Notes: a model not told the origin generated them from the letters alone. 64,000 nucleotides of DNA from an uncultured Clostridia bacterium (GCA_904420095.1 CAJFUB010000028.1:1-64000); one strand, 5' to 3'; counted from the first letter of the stretch, positions 6,041-16,600 are shown. Made by a program: numbers and translations.

Positions 6041-7910
6041 TCTCAGAGGTCCCGGCTTTTTTATATACGATGATTGTGGAACTGTATTTCCGGGGAAGCT
6101 TGATATTCAGGTTCCTGCCGCCGATGAAATTTTCTTTCGTATCCAGGTTATAAAAAGCATATTCGCCGTCAATCTCGTTCAAAGATATGGAAGCTTCCGC
6201 GTTTGGAGAGTTTTTTCTCCTGAAGGCCATGATCATGCCCTCGTCGGAAGAAACATCGTGGTATTGCCAGATCACCCATGCGGAAGGATCCAATTTATCT
6301 GATCCAAAATTGTAAAAATGCCCGAGAAAATATTTGCGAATGGAAATATATTCCGCTACTACCTCTGAAAGCCATTGGATTTCTTCCTCGGACATCGAAC
6401 AGGCAGCGGTGGCGTAACCGCTGTAGCCCCAGCTGGCAGAATAAGTGCTTCGGGCCGCGTATAAATCCATTTTTAATTTTGTGGAGCATCCTGTGGCCGG
6501 CAAATACCTTGAAATATTTGTATTATGGGTATTTGTAACATCCGGATCGGGATTCGGGATACATTGATAATCTGAACGGTACAGGGTGACAGAACGCTTT
6601 AGCATTTCAATATCAAGTCTTCTCCCTCCGCTTGCACAGTTGTCAATAATAAGGTCCGGAAATTCACATAACAATGCGTCAAAAAGCTTATAAAGCCCCA
6701 AAATATGGTATATTTCAGTGATTCCGCGCCTCCCGGGCCGGTCTGCAAACTCCCATGGAATATCCGGAGGAATATTAAAATCCTGTCTGTAACAGCGAAG
6801 ATCCAGCATATTAAAGTAAGTTTTTAATAAATTAAAAGCATATGCCCACGCAGCCTCGCTGCCAAGATTGAGAAGCAAAAATTTCTCGCCGTTATTGATA
6901 AAATATTCTGGATGTTCTTTTACGATCGGTGTGATATTTGTAGCATGTTCCAGCTCAAACCATAGCATAAGCGCTGCGCCTGCGTCCTTTGCCGCCTTTG
7001 AAACATTGCGGAGCTGATCCGGATGAATATCTTTGTTAAACGCCCAGTTGCCGATTTCGTCGGCCCATGAGCCGTCAAATGTGTTTTCGCTGTTAGCGCT
7101 TTGCCCGTTCCAGGCCGCGTCGATCCAGTATTCTTCAAATTTTGCTCCGCCTGAATAAAGCTTCTTGATTCTATTCGTCATTTCATTTGACGGCAGGCTG
7201 CCCCATAACAGCGCTGCTAAAACGCCGGGATGCTCCTTTGCCGAGATTTTAGGGGTGTAATATGTTTTTATAAGATCACGAAACATGTTATAACGATTCT
7301 CTTTTGCGTCATAACTCATGATCAATATCGTAGCAGTCCTGATTTTTTCCATGGGCTTTAGATAAAATTCGGCGCAGCGCAGTCCGGCTTTCATATGGAT
7401 TCTTGTCTTTTCCCGTTTAAATTCGACTCGCCAGCATCCGGTCCAGCCAATCGCGGCAATATACCCCTTCCCACTGCATGCGATTTCAAAATAAGGCATT
7501 ATTTGATCCGAGCTGCGTCCTTTATTGTTTTCATATGCTTTTCGCATGCCGTTTTCGAAAAGATAATCCGTTTGAAATGCAAATTCCTGCGCCGATCTTT
7601 CGTCGTTAAATGAATATGCATCGCCTTCCACACAGCCCTGCATCCATATGATTTTGGGGGCCTCCTCGGTGATTCTCAAAGCCGGCGACGGGCGGGCGTA
7701 TTCCGGCAAATCAAGCAAAACATCGCAATCATAAATGTTTGACAGGATTTTACTGTTTTCGGACGATGTGTTTTCATAAAACACGTTCCATTCGACAGCA
7801 TTGAACTCCGTAAATTCACGCTTGTTTACAGTAGTCTTTATGGGATTATTTTCTGCTTGCTTGTAAGGCAGCCCGTCATATAAATAAGAAAAATCAGGCT
7901 TGATCATACG
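6033..7910 (-). CDS. GH36-type alpha-galactosidase
   Basis: A 625-residue glycoside hydrolase of family 36 (clan GH-D). An N-terminal beta-sandwich (EFNAVEWNVFYENTSSENSK) precedes a TIM barrel. The nucleophile is the Asp of CYRQDFN (D377) and the acid/base the Asp of LYRSDYQ (D447); DNCASGGRRLD is the conserved Cys/Gly loop. No signal peptide, so probably cytoplasmic, releasing alpha-galactose from imported raffinose- or galactomannan-type oligosaccharides. GTG 7964 would overlap the upstream gene by 4 nt, but ATG 7910 has GTGGAG at 9 nt and starts where homologues do. Last gene of a three-gene operon, followed by a terminator repeat. The substrate may differ from plain alpha-galactosides, since the motifs are divergent from the KWD..N form. 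Confidence 0.85.
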   Translation of the reverse strand, partial: RMIKPDFSYLYDGLPYKQAENNPIKTTVNKREFTEFNAVEWNVFYENTSSENSKILSNIYDCDVLLDLPEYARPSPALRITEEAPKIIWMQGCVEGDAYSFNDERSAQEFAFQTDYLFENGMRKAYENNKGRSSDQIMPYFEIACSGKGYIAAIGWTGCWRVEFKREKTRIHMKAGLRCAEFYLKPMEKIRTATILIMSYDAKENRYNMFRDLIKTYYTPKISAKEHPGVLAALLWGSLPSNEMTNRIKKLYSGGAKFEEYWIDAAWNGQSANSENTFDGSWADEIGNWAFNKDIHPDQLRNVSKAAKDAGAALMLWFELEHATNITPIVKEHPEYFINNGEKFLLLNLGSEAAWAYAFNLLKTYFNMLDLRCYRQDFNIPPDIPWEFADRPGRRGITEIYHILGLYKLFDALLCEFPDLIIDNCASGGRRLDIEMLKRSVTLYRSDYQCIPNPDPDVTNTHNTNISRYLPATGCSTKLKMDLYAARSTYSASWGYSGYATAACSMSEEEIQWLSEVVAEYISIRKYFLGHFYNFGSDKLDPSAWVIWQYHDVSSDEGMIMAFRRKNSPNAEASISLNEIDGEYAFYNLDTKENFIGGRNLNIKLPRKYSSTIIVYKKAGTSEIE

Positions 7911-7960
7911 ATTAAACTCCACAGCTTCAACCCAAAAACAGGCCGGGAAAATTTGACGCG

Positions 7961-8662
7961 TCACGTAGCCGGCGCTTCAGAAGCCGGTGTGGCGAGATTG
8001 GGATCCGTCCTTGAAACCAACGTCGGGTCATTTGTAATATATGCCAATTGCCCTTCTGCTTCCGGCCATTTAACCACATAATAATTGCTGGCTTCCTCAA
8101 GAACTTCGATGGTTTCTCCTGCGGGAAGCTCGCAGATAATATTCTCTGTCCCGACAAATTTTGGCTCGCTTCTGAGTCTTGTGACAGAAAGGATCCACAT
8201 GGTAGTGGTAGGACCGTTCGGATCTGCAGTCGAAAGCGGCGCCGACTCCATTTTGTCAGGATCTTCCTCTGACGTATAAGCTACGCCTGAATTTACATAT
8301 GCATAATCATAGCCGTCCTCGAACCAAAGAATTTTGTAATAATCTTCGCCTGTTTCAACTACGTCGATCAATTCGCCGTAAACGCAGGATCCTATAATAT
8401 TGTCGGTTCCGGAAAACACAGGCTCTGCTCTTACATTTAAAACGTCGCAGATAACATATTTTACCGTTGTAGCAAGCGTCGGTTCGGCCGCGGTAGCCGG
8501 CGCCTCTGTAGCCGGCACGGCAGTAGGAGTCGCCACAGACGGAGTGGCCGTTGCTTTTGGCGTCGGATCGGCGTTTGTGTTTTTCGTGTCTCCGCAGCCT
8601 GAAAAAATAACTGCCAGGAGTATAAACAATACAACAACTGTTAAATAGCGTTTTCTTTTCAT
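7961..8662 (-). CDS. Lipoprotein with two bacterial SH3 domains
   Basis: A 233-residue lipoprotein: signal peptide with lipobox FSGC (Cys23), a Pro/Thr/Ala-rich linker to about residue 65, then two SH3_3-like repeats (VICDVLNVRAEPVFSGTDNI..., about 68-130, and ILSVTRLRSEPKFVGTENI..., about 155-215), ending in an Ala/Pro-rich tail. Such domains bind peptidoglycan peptides, so it should sit on the outer face of the membrane in contact with the wall. AGGAGG precedes the ATG. It is the middle gene of the alpha-galactosidase operon. Its pairing with the NlpC-like domain encoded upstream is notable because SH3 and NlpC/P60 domains usually occur in one polypeptide. Confidence 0.8.
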   Translation of the reverse strand: MKRKRYLTVVVLFILLAVIFSGCGDTKNTNADPTPKATATPSVATPTAVPATEAPATAAEPTLATTVKYVICDVLNVRAEPVFSGTDNIIGSCVYGELIDVVETGEDYYKILWFEDGYDYAYVNSGVAYTSEEDPDKMESAPLSTADPNGPTTTMWILSVTRLRSEPKFVGTENIICELPAGETIEVLEEASNYYVVKWPEAEGQLAYITNDPTLVSRTDPNLATPASEAPAT

Positions 8663-8673
8663 TTTTGGCCTCC

Positions 8674-11223
8674 TTAATCATTTTTTACGATCTTGTATTT
8701 AAGAAGTAACGATTGACGCTTGCTGGGAATGTGAAGGCGCAATCCATTTTCCGCTAAAGACTTTCCCTGTATCGCCGTGATTTCATCCGTGTCGGCGTTA
8801 AAGAAGACGTATACCGAATCCGGCGAAACGCCTCCCAGCTCGACTACAGCGTTGTCAAACGGAGATTTTGCCCTCCTGAACGCAAGAATGATCCCGCTTT
8901 CTTCTTCCGGACAGTCATACTGCGCCGCAGCCCAGGATAGGTTGTCATGCGGATTGGAAATCAAAGGATAAAAATCACAGCTAAAATACTTACGGATCGA
9001 GATAAACTCGTCAAAATACTTCTTTGCCCAGTCAAGAGGCTCTCCGCTGGCGCCTACTTCCCACTCGGCGTCTGCGTGTTCCCAGGTCCGTACGGTTATC
9101 GCGCTTGTGTATGCGCTGCGGAAGCTGTAAGTATCTCCCAGTGTCGGTCCATATCCGACGCCTGAATAGGGAAGCCAAGAGGCATATCCCAGGTTGTGCA
9201 TCTGAAAGACCTCGGGACATGCGTCCCATCTCACATAATAATCGCTGCGCCACAGAGAGACAGAACGCGAAAGCATTTCAATGTCGATTCTATTGCCTCC
9301 TCCCGCACAATTGTCAATCAGTAAATACGGGAATCGCGCAAGTAAAGAATCCCAGAAATAATACAAATTATTTATGTACTTTATTTCCACCATTCCTTTT
9401 CTTCCGGCTTCGTCATTATAATCCCAGACCTCGGGAGCGTACATGTTGAAATCCTGCCGGTAGCATGTAAGAGACAAATCCTGAATAACACCGGAAACAA
9501 GTTCTATCACATCCTCGGCAACGGCGTCGTCATTTAAGGCGATCAGGTTGTTCGGGCTGTCTGGATTTGGATGCTTAAGATATTTCGTCCAAGGAGGAAC
9601 CGTGTTGCGAATCCGTTCGGGCTCCATCCAGACCAGCATTTTTTTGTTGTTTTGAGCGAGGAATTCTATAACCTCTTGATATCCGTCAGGATGGTATTTC
9701 TGATTTACCTTCCACGTACCGACAGTAAGCCATTCGGTCATTTGCCCTGCGGTCGTCTCGGCAGTTAAGGGCTCGTACCAGCCCGCGTCGATCCAGCAAT
9801 AGTCAAGAGGCAGCTCGGCTTTTATAATGCCTTTCCAGCGATTGATCAGTGACTCGCTGGTAACGCCGCCCCAAAAAATTGCTGAAAACGGGCATTCCGC
9901 AGGACGCGCCCCTTTGCCTATAGGAGAAAGCACTTCTTTAATGTATCTTCTCCAGACATTATGACCTTTTATTTGTCCATTGTTATATTCGAGAATCGTA
10001 ACGGAAGAGGTTCTGAATTTTTCCCCTGGTTTAATAAAAAAGTCTGCGTTTTTAATGCCTGTTTTTATTCTGCATTCCTGCTCTGTCCTCTGGAATGACG
10101 CATTCCAAACCCCCGTCCACCCAACGGCAACAATAATCCCTTTCTCTTTTCTGTTTACATCAAAAAAAGGCGCTCTTTCTCCGGCCGCTATGTTACGGGT
10201 ATCTCCGGCCCATATTCTCGTAGGAACGGGATTAAAGTCGTCATCCGACGCATGCGGCGCTTTGGCTTCAAAAACCTGCAGCGTTTCCGGCTCCCAGGTC
10301 AGCTGGCGATTGCGCCGCGTAACGGGCGGATCAGGTTCGAAATAAGTAATAATATCACAGTCGCAAAGCTCCGTGATCTGAGCGCTGTTATTCTTTCCGG
10401 GATTATACCAATGATTTACCCACCTTGTCACACCGTATTTTGCAAATTTCTCAATTTTACAATCCAGCAAAACGCCGTCGGGCAGTAGATACCGGATGCC
10501 CTCCGCCGTTGTTTCTTTCTTTTTTCTTAAAAGCGAAAACGGCACGCCGCCATATTTAAAGGACAAACCCGGCGCCGCCGAAGCGGGAATTCTATAGGCG
10601 TACATAAAATCGTTTATCGCTTCGCAGGAAGGCTGCGTGCTTCTCAGACGTTCGATTTTTCCTCCGTCGTAACGGTAAAACAGTCCCTCCGTATCGGATT
10701 TGCCGGCGTGCAGAAAAATGTGTAAAGGATTTCCCTTTGGACTTTCCCGTGTAAAAACAATATCCGCCGGCCGCAAATCATCGATTCGCTCAATTTTTGT
10801 AAAATGATGCTCTATACACCAATTGGTGAATTGCGGACCGCTTACGCATAACCCATAGACATGGGGCTGGTCGGTAAAGCCGAGCCTGTAAAGCATCCAG
10901 CCGATCAGCCTGTCGCAGCTTGCGATTTTTGCATCATGATTTACGGCGGGGTTCATCGGGGCGTGCCCATATGTAAACTGCTGATCGCGAGTATAGTCGC
11001 AAACGCATTTTGCTTCATACAGCAAATCCGCGGCAGCTCTTCCGTGCGGGGCAAAAATAATATTTCCCTCTGCATCCGCTACGCAGCTGCCATAAACTGA
11101 ATTTTGAATCGCATATTTTTTTGCTTCCTCTAAAGAGCGCATTTCCTTCCAGCACTCATAGCCTGTTTCCGGAAGCGCTCGGACATAATAGTATTCGCTG
11201 TTTTTGTGAGCTGTTTCACTCAT
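8674..11223 (-). CDS. NlpC/P60-like cysteine hydrolase domain fused to a GH36 glycosidase
   Basis: An 849-residue two-domain protein. Residues 1-215 resemble papain-like NlpC/P60 enzymes: IASCDRLIGWMLYRLGF puts a Cys (C103) at the start of a helix, RPADIVF matches the GDxVF strand, and HIFLHAG supplies His168/His172. Residues about 230-849 are a GH36 domain with nucleophile D591 (CYRQDFN), acid/base D661 (LWRSDYY) and the loop DNCAGGGNRID. The N-terminal domain is paralogous to the whole protein at 30733-31461 (shared FTYGxAPxNPA, SCDRLxGW, GFTDQP, YRYD). No signal peptide is evident, so the substrate is probably intracellular. ATG 11223 is preferred over 11244 because GGAGG lies 6 nt upstream. 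First gene of the operon, divergent from an AraC regulator. The fusion is not one I recognise. Confidence 0.8.
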   Translation of the reverse strand: MSETAHKNSEYYYVRALPETGYECWKEMRSLEEAKKYAIQNSVYGSCVADAEGNIIFAPHGRAAADLLYEAKCVCDYTRDQQFTYGHAPMNPAVNHDAKIASCDRLIGWMLYRLGFTDQPHVYGLCVSGPQFTNWCIEHHFTKIERIDDLRPADIVFTRESPKGNPLHIFLHAGKSDTEGLFYRYDGGKIERLRSTQPSCEAINDFMYAYRIPASAAPGLSFKYGGVPFSLLRKKKETTAEGIRYLLPDGVLLDCKIEKFAKYGVTRWVNHWYNPGKNNSAQITELCDCDIITYFEPDPPVTRRNRQLTWEPETLQVFEAKAPHASDDDFNPVPTRIWAGDTRNIAAGERAPFFDVNRKEKGIIVAVGWTGVWNASFQRTEQECRIKTGIKNADFFIKPGEKFRTSSVTILEYNNGQIKGHNVWRRYIKEVLSPIGKGARPAECPFSAIFWGGVTSESLINRWKGIIKAELPLDYCWIDAGWYEPLTAETTAGQMTEWLTVGTWKVNQKYHPDGYQEVIEFLAQNNKKMLVWMEPERIRNTVPPWTKYLKHPNPDSPNNLIALNDDAVAEDVIELVSGVIQDLSLTCYRQDFNMYAPEVWDYNDEAGRKGMVEIKYINNLYYFWDSLLARFPYLLIDNCAGGGNRIDIEMLSRSVSLWRSDYYVRWDACPEVFQMHNLGYASWLPYSGVGYGPTLGDTYSFRSAYTSAITVRTWEHADAEWEVGASGEPLDWAKKYFDEFISIRKYFSCDFYPLISNPHDNLSWAAAQYDCPEEESGIILAFRRAKSPFDNAVVELGGVSPDSVYVFFNADTDEITAIQGKSLAENGLRLHIPSKRQSLLLKYKIVKND

Positions 11224-11393
11224 TACGCAACCTCCAAAAGCCAAAGGGGAGCATCGTCCTGCAGCCTATTTTGTATAAAAATTTTCAGTATCGCGAAAAA
11301 CATACGGCAGCGCTGTCTTTCGAAATAAATTGTATAACCATTCTCCAAGTTTATATTGCACGGAACCCTTTGCCGTGATGTATTGCAAACGTA

Positions 11394-11422
11394 TTTACAA
11401 TGCTGCATATCTCTTATATAAT
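11394..11422 (+). promoter_or_regulatory. Promoter of the AraC-family regulator
   Basis: TTTACA (11394-11399), 17-nt spacer, TATAAT (11417-11422), about 85 nt before the ATG. The 280-bp divergent region must also hold the promoter of the alpha-galactosidase operon on the minus strand; I could not fix that one. Confidence 0.6.
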
Positions 11423-11506
11423 TGAAGTATAACATAAACGACCGCGTTGAAACATGCAATGTTTGTCTAAAAACATGACTTTTTTATCAAAATAGAAGGT
11501 TTGCTG

Positions 11507-12337
11507 ATGAGACAATATATTTTGCTTGAAGGAAATGAAAAAGACATATCTGCCGCCGGATATGAGCATTTTAAAATGATTCATGCTTCCAGAGAAGTAT
11601 ATAAGGATGATCCTACGCTGGATAAAAATCACATTCATGATTGCTATGAAATTTATATAAACATAAAAGGCAACGTTTCCTTTCTTGCTGAGGACACGGT
11701 TCATCCGATTTCGCCTGGAGATATTGTAATATTTAAGCCAAACGCCTATCATCATTGTGTTATAAACGAAAAAACAGTTCACGAGTGGATTTGCATTTGG
11801 TTTAAAGCGAAAGATCCTTCGTCTATCCTTCCTCCGTTTCTTTTATCCGACTATTCCGCAAGGCTTACGCCGTTTGAGCTTTCCGGGATGCAGGAGCTTT
11901 TTTGCCTGTGCGGAAAGCTTGCTGCAGCGAAGGATGAATTTGAAACCTTGACGTTCCTTTTTAAAGCGTTTTATTTTATTCAAACAAAATACATTGTTTC
12001 TTTGCCTCAAAATATCGGCATGCCGTCTGTTCTGGTGGAAATCGTATCTGAAATTAAGCATAATCTGAAAAACATACATTCTTTAAATGAAATTACAGAT
12101 GCTTTTTATATCAGCAGCAGTTCGCTCAACCGTTACTTCAACAACTATCTTGGCATTACCCCATCGAAATATATCGAAAATCTGAGAATTTCAAATGCCT
12201 GCAGATTGCTTGCCGAGGGGGAATCTGTCCAGGCTGCATTTGAAGAAAGCGGTTTTGCGGATTATTCTCATTTCATACAGATTTTTAAGAAAAGAATCGG
12301 GATAACGCCTGGAAGATATCGAAAAGTGGCTAAATAG
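11507..12337 (+). CDS. AraC-family transcriptional regulator
   Basis: A 276-residue regulator with an N-terminal cupin-type sensor (HIHDCYEIYINIKG, VHPISPGDIVIFKPNAYHHC) and a C-terminal double helix-turn-helix (about 178-276; ITDAFYISSSSLNRYFNNYL, SVQAAFEESGFADYSHFIQI FKK, ITPGRYRK). The sensor type is common in regulators of glycan use that respond to sugars. It is divergent from the NlpC-GH36/SH3/GH36 operon and most likely activates it. ATG 11507 has AAGG at 7 nt; TTG 11501 is a weaker alternative. Confidence 0.85.
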   Translation: MRQYILLEGNEKDISAAGYEHFKMIHASREVYKDDPTLDKNHIHDCYEIYINIKGNVSFLAEDTVHPISPGDIVIFKPNAYHHCVINEKTVHEWICIWFKAKDPSSILPPFLLSDYSARLTPFELSGMQELFCLCGKLAAAKDEFETLTFLFKAFYFIQTKYIVSLPQNIGMPSVLVEIVSEIKHNLKNIHSLNEITDAFYISSSSLNRYFNNYLGITPSKYIENLRISNACRLLAEGESVQAAFEESGFADYSHFIQIFKKRIGITPGRYRKVAK

Positions 12338-12339
12338 CA

Positions 12340-13434
12340 ATGTTGCTTACGGAAGGAGACGCCCTTGCGCAAAACCTGCTGATCCTTGCCTATGAGAAGC
12401 CTCTTACAGTCAGCGAGCTGTCAAAAGCAATCGGTGTTGCCACTGCTTATGTAGAACCCATCATCAACAAATTAGTGGACGGCGAATTGATGAAGCGAAT
12501 GGGAGACGGAAAGATATACACAGACTTTATCATCTATCACGCAAGCGATTATGTAAAATATATACACGAGGCCGAAGCATTTACAGAGAAGCACAGCGGC
12601 GCATACATTGAACCGCTGCAGGCCGCGATCCAGGAGCTGAAAGCTACCTCGTTCTACAGCAAGCGCCTTGAACGCTTCCTGATGCTCCAGATCGCAGCAA
12701 GCGGTCTTTATGAAAGCATGGAATCGGTCAGAGAAAAACCGCAGATTTTTCCGGATCGTCCCAACGGCGGAAGGTGGATTGCGTTTGCTACCATCTATTC
12801 CCCAAATTACACAATTCCCAGGGACCGGAGCGGAAAAGAAAACTATATGCTTGCCGCCGCGAATCTGAAACGATATAACTTCGAAACCTCGCTCGATCCG
12901 GCGGTCTCGAAAAAACACCAAGGATATGGTTTTCCCCTGCATCAGGAGCTAGAAGATAATATGCTGAAATTGTTCTATCTCATCAAAAAGAAAATCGATC
13001 CGGAAACGGTAGACCTTGATGCGCGCATGATAAAAGGAATTCCGCTTCTTGAAGAATGCGGTTTCATCACAACAGAAAACGGCATCCCCGTGCTTACACA
13101 CCGGCAGGAAAAGCTGTTTTTCGAAATCTGCAGGAAGGCGCAAAAGGTATTTGGAGATAATGTCAGAGAACCTCTTGCACAATACTGTAAAACACACAGG
13201 AAAGAGATTCCTCCTCATCTAAAAAGCGTACCGGAGCAAAAGCGCACAATACCTTATGAACCAAACGGTATGATGTTTGCGTACGAAGCGATCCGGCAGA
13301 GCGTGCAGCCCCGTAATCTTGGATATCCCTGCCCTGAAACCGTAGCTGTTTTTGATGAGCCGGCAATTTCGCTGAGAACGAAAAAACACAGTGTGAACGG
13401 CAAATCAATTCCGCAGATCGAAGATCTGGCTTAA
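12340..13434 (+). CDS. Truncated regulator: wing-helix domain of a sigma-factor-like protein
   Basis: A 364-residue protein beginning, 3 nt after the AraC stop, with LLTEGDALAQNLLILAYEKP, SELSKAIGVATAYVEPIINK, LVDGELMKRMGDGKIYTDFIIY, a MarR-like winged helix. In relatives I recall from Clostridia this part follows an N-terminal RNA-polymerase sigma-like region and continues to a motif close to PAHLKSVP near the end; here PPHLKSVPEQKR is present but the sigma part is missing. There is no good ribosome binding site before ATG 12340, so the gene may be a 5-prime-truncated relic fused downstream of araC, or be translated by coupling. Function unknown. Confidence 0.55.
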   Translation: MLLTEGDALAQNLLILAYEKPLTVSELSKAIGVATAYVEPIINKLVDGELMKRMGDGKIYTDFIIYHASDYVKYIHEAEAFTEKHSGAYIEPLQAAIQELKATSFYSKRLERFLMLQIAASGLYESMESVREKPQIFPDRPNGGRWIAFATIYSPNYTIPRDRSGKENYMLAAANLKRYNFETSLDPAVSKKHQGYGFPLHQELEDNMLKLFYLIKKKIDPETVDLDARMIKGIPLLEECGFITTENGIPVLTHRQEKLFFEICRKAQKVFGDNVREPLAQYCKTHRKEIPPHLKSVPEQKRTIPYEPNGMMFAYEAIRQSVQPRNLGYPCPETVAVFDEPAISLRTKKHSVNGKSIPQIEDLA

Positions 13435-13523
13435 TATGTTGATTTTTTGTTCATTATATGATATCCTTTATGTGAACGGAGTTACTTTACAGCATGACAG
13501 AATTTATGCCGCTGCCGAGCAAC

Positions 13524-13542
13524 TCCATATTTTTAATATGGA
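13524..13542 (+). terminator. Weak hairpin after the truncated regulator
   Basis: TCCATAT, a TTTTA loop, ATATGGA, then ATTTT. A short AT-rich stem 90 nt past the stop, so it is a weak terminator at best. Confidence 0.3.
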
Positions 13543-13623
13543 ATTTTAACACGCTTCCGTGCGGCGCATGCGATTTCATCGCTCGTTTACAGCGATATAT
13601 TCTATTTAAACAGGTGATGTGAA

Positions 13624-16600
13624 ATGAACGATCGGGCGAAACATGAGGCAATAACGGACAATCTCTTGAGACGGCGCATTCCTGCGCTCCTTCTGGCTTT
13701 CCTGTTTGCGGTTTCTCTTGTTGCGCCGGATCATCATTCTGATTTTTCTCAGGCTGTCGTTAAGGCCGCGCCGGCAGATGACGGCGGGCTTTCGAATCAC
13801 ATTATCGATACCGTCAGTCCCAACCATGTCAAATTCAATCTGTTCGACTATTGGGTGAATACGCGCGACAGCAGCTACAGCAACGGATGGGAGGTCCAAA
13901 AGGGTATCAATCAGGGTCACGTATTTCTTTTCGGGGCTGGTCAAGGCCTGGGGCCGTGGAACGTCTGGACAGGAAACGAGCGGCATTATAATAATAATGC
14001 AAACAGAACCTCCGGTGTCCGTTATGGGGAATATCAGGGCGTTGTGAACAATATTCTTGCGGACGGATACCCGATTCTTACTCTGGAAGATGATGTGGCA
14101 GATCCCTTAAAAGGCCGTCCCGAATTTATAGATAATTACGGACTGGGTTCAAAGCTTACGGAATCTCTCGCTTATCTGTTTGATCCGGATATTGCCAACG
14201 ATTATAAAGTCTCCTATGAAAATGTGCAGGGGCTTGTGAAATACGACGGCAACGGCGGCTATATATACAACAGCCATGAGAACTACGCCGCCTTTCTGGC
14301 GTCAGAGCCCGGCACGCTGGGCACCAACGGAGAGGCGAGCGACGGGTACTTCGAGGTATATGACAGCTGGGCAGTTCCCAGCGGCGGCCTCACCTCCCCA
14401 AACGGACAGTTTTTCCCCTTTGACGGGGCGTCCGAAGTGTTCCAGACAGACTCAAACGGCAATTATACGGTAGATGCGGGCACAGGAACACTCGTTCCCA
14501 AAAGCAATGTGCCGCTGGAAACGGGAACCACCCTGAACCATTACATCGGCATGACCATGGAGACGGTGTTTTTGCAGCCGGAGGACGGCAGGATCGATGC
14601 CAATACGCCGATGTACTTTACCTTTTCCGGCGACGATGATGTGTGGATCTTTATCGACGGCGTACTTGTCTCCGATCTTGGCGGCATCCACGACGAGTGT
14701 TTTACCATCATCGATTTTGAAACCGGTACGGTCTATACGGGGCTCACGCCCATGATAAGAAACGACGGCGGCACCTTTTCCGAGGATATCCCCACGCTTG
14801 AGGAGCTGAAAAGCGCGGAGGCAGGCACAAGCACACAAACCGAATGGACATGGTGCGACAAGGCCGCGGATGGACAGCCGAATATAACCGGTACATATGC
14901 GGATTTCAAGACAGCGCACGGCATACAGTCCACCACGCTGAGGGCGATATTTGAAGCCGCTGAGCAGGAGGACTATCAGTCATGGGGGGACGGGATGGAA
15001 ATGTCCGCCGATACCTTCGACCAGAACACCCAGCACGAGCTGAAAATGTTCTACTTGGAGCGCGGCGCGGGCGCGTCCAACCTTGTTTTGTCCTTCAATA
15101 TGCTTGCCGTTCCCGCCTCCGGTGTTACGAAAACCGACCAGGACGGGAACCCCGTCTCCGGTGTGGAGTTCGAGCTTTGGCCGGCGCAGGTGAGCGATAC
15201 GGAAAAGGATGAAAACGGCAACGCGGCGCCGCTGATCGATCCCGAGACGGGACTTTATATTGCGGATATAAGCGCGGGAGAGCCTATTTGCAGCGCGGTG
15301 ACCGATGAAAACGGGCGGCTCAGCTTCGTCACGGACACACGAAAGATCATCAGCTTTCAGGAGCGGGCGCAGGACGGCTCCGATCCGCAGTTTTACTATG
15401 TGTTAAAGGAAACGGGACGGCCTGCGGGTTACCGCTCCAAGGGGGATATATCCCTTTATTACAGCATATATAACAAGAACACAAAAGAGGGCGTTTTGCT
15501 GTCGTATAACTACTGGCAGACAGGCGCGTACACGCAGGCGCTCCTCGATGTCACAATGACAAGCGAGCTGTATGCGTATTCCACAGACGCTGACGGCAGC
15601 CCTGTTGCTGGAGAGCGCATTGCGCCGTCGGATACGGCCACAGAAGATGAAATTCAGGAATATCTTGACAACGGCATCATATTCGCCGTGCCGATAAAGC
15701 GCATGAATATGTCGGGCTCGCTCTACGACGACGCTAATTTTAACGCTTTGTACGGTACGACGAATACCGGCTGGACGCTGATGACCGAAAGTATTGCGAA
15801 TAAGGCTACGGTACTGGAAGCGGCGCAAAAAATGGTGCTCGTTATGCAGCAGACGCGTCAGACAGGTACGATTATAGCGGAGCGCAACGCGCGCCAGCTG
15901 TTTCAGGTGACTATAACGAATATACCCGGTGATGTAAAGCTGTCTTACCCGTATTTAATGGGAACGGAAAGAGAAAACGAGAGTGAATATAACATCGCGT
16001 TTTACTTTGCTCCCAACGCAACCTCTCTTGACAGCATTACCGACGCTTCGTCTATCGTGCGCATCGCGACCTCCTATACGAACGGCGGCGATACGATACG
16101 CTTCGACCGGCAGTACGCCTCGCAGTTTTATATCCCGAATATGTTTAACCGCGTCCGTGTACAGAAGCTCAATTATTATGGAGAGCGCCTTGCGGGTGCA
16201 GAATTTACCATGTTCCAGACGTATTCCTATCAGGATCGGGACGGGAATGGAACACAGTACATATGGGACGCAGGCAGGGAAATGTACCGCAACACCGCCG
16301 TTGTAAACGAGGACGGCTCGCTGAAAACGCGGGAAGAAATCCTCAGTACGAAAGCGTGGGACACGGGTACGACAAGAGCAGAGGGGGCGACTGGCACTCC
16401 GGGCGCTCTTGATCTGGACGGTACGCTCGTCTTCCCAAGCAAATTTAACGATTATCTTCATGAATCGGCATCTGCCGAATATCAGGTTAATATAAACGAT
16501 ACCTCCACCTACATGGAGGAGGGCGAATATGTCATATTCGAAACGAAAGCGCCGGCGGGGTATGAGGTAAATGAAACGCCCATTACCGTTACGGTAAATG

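Noticed and set aside
14452-14919. Long minus-strand frames within the adhesin and pilin genes (also 19438-20919)
   Set aside because: Shadows of highly biased coding sequence; rich in Arg/His/Cys, no ribosome sites, no family resemblance.
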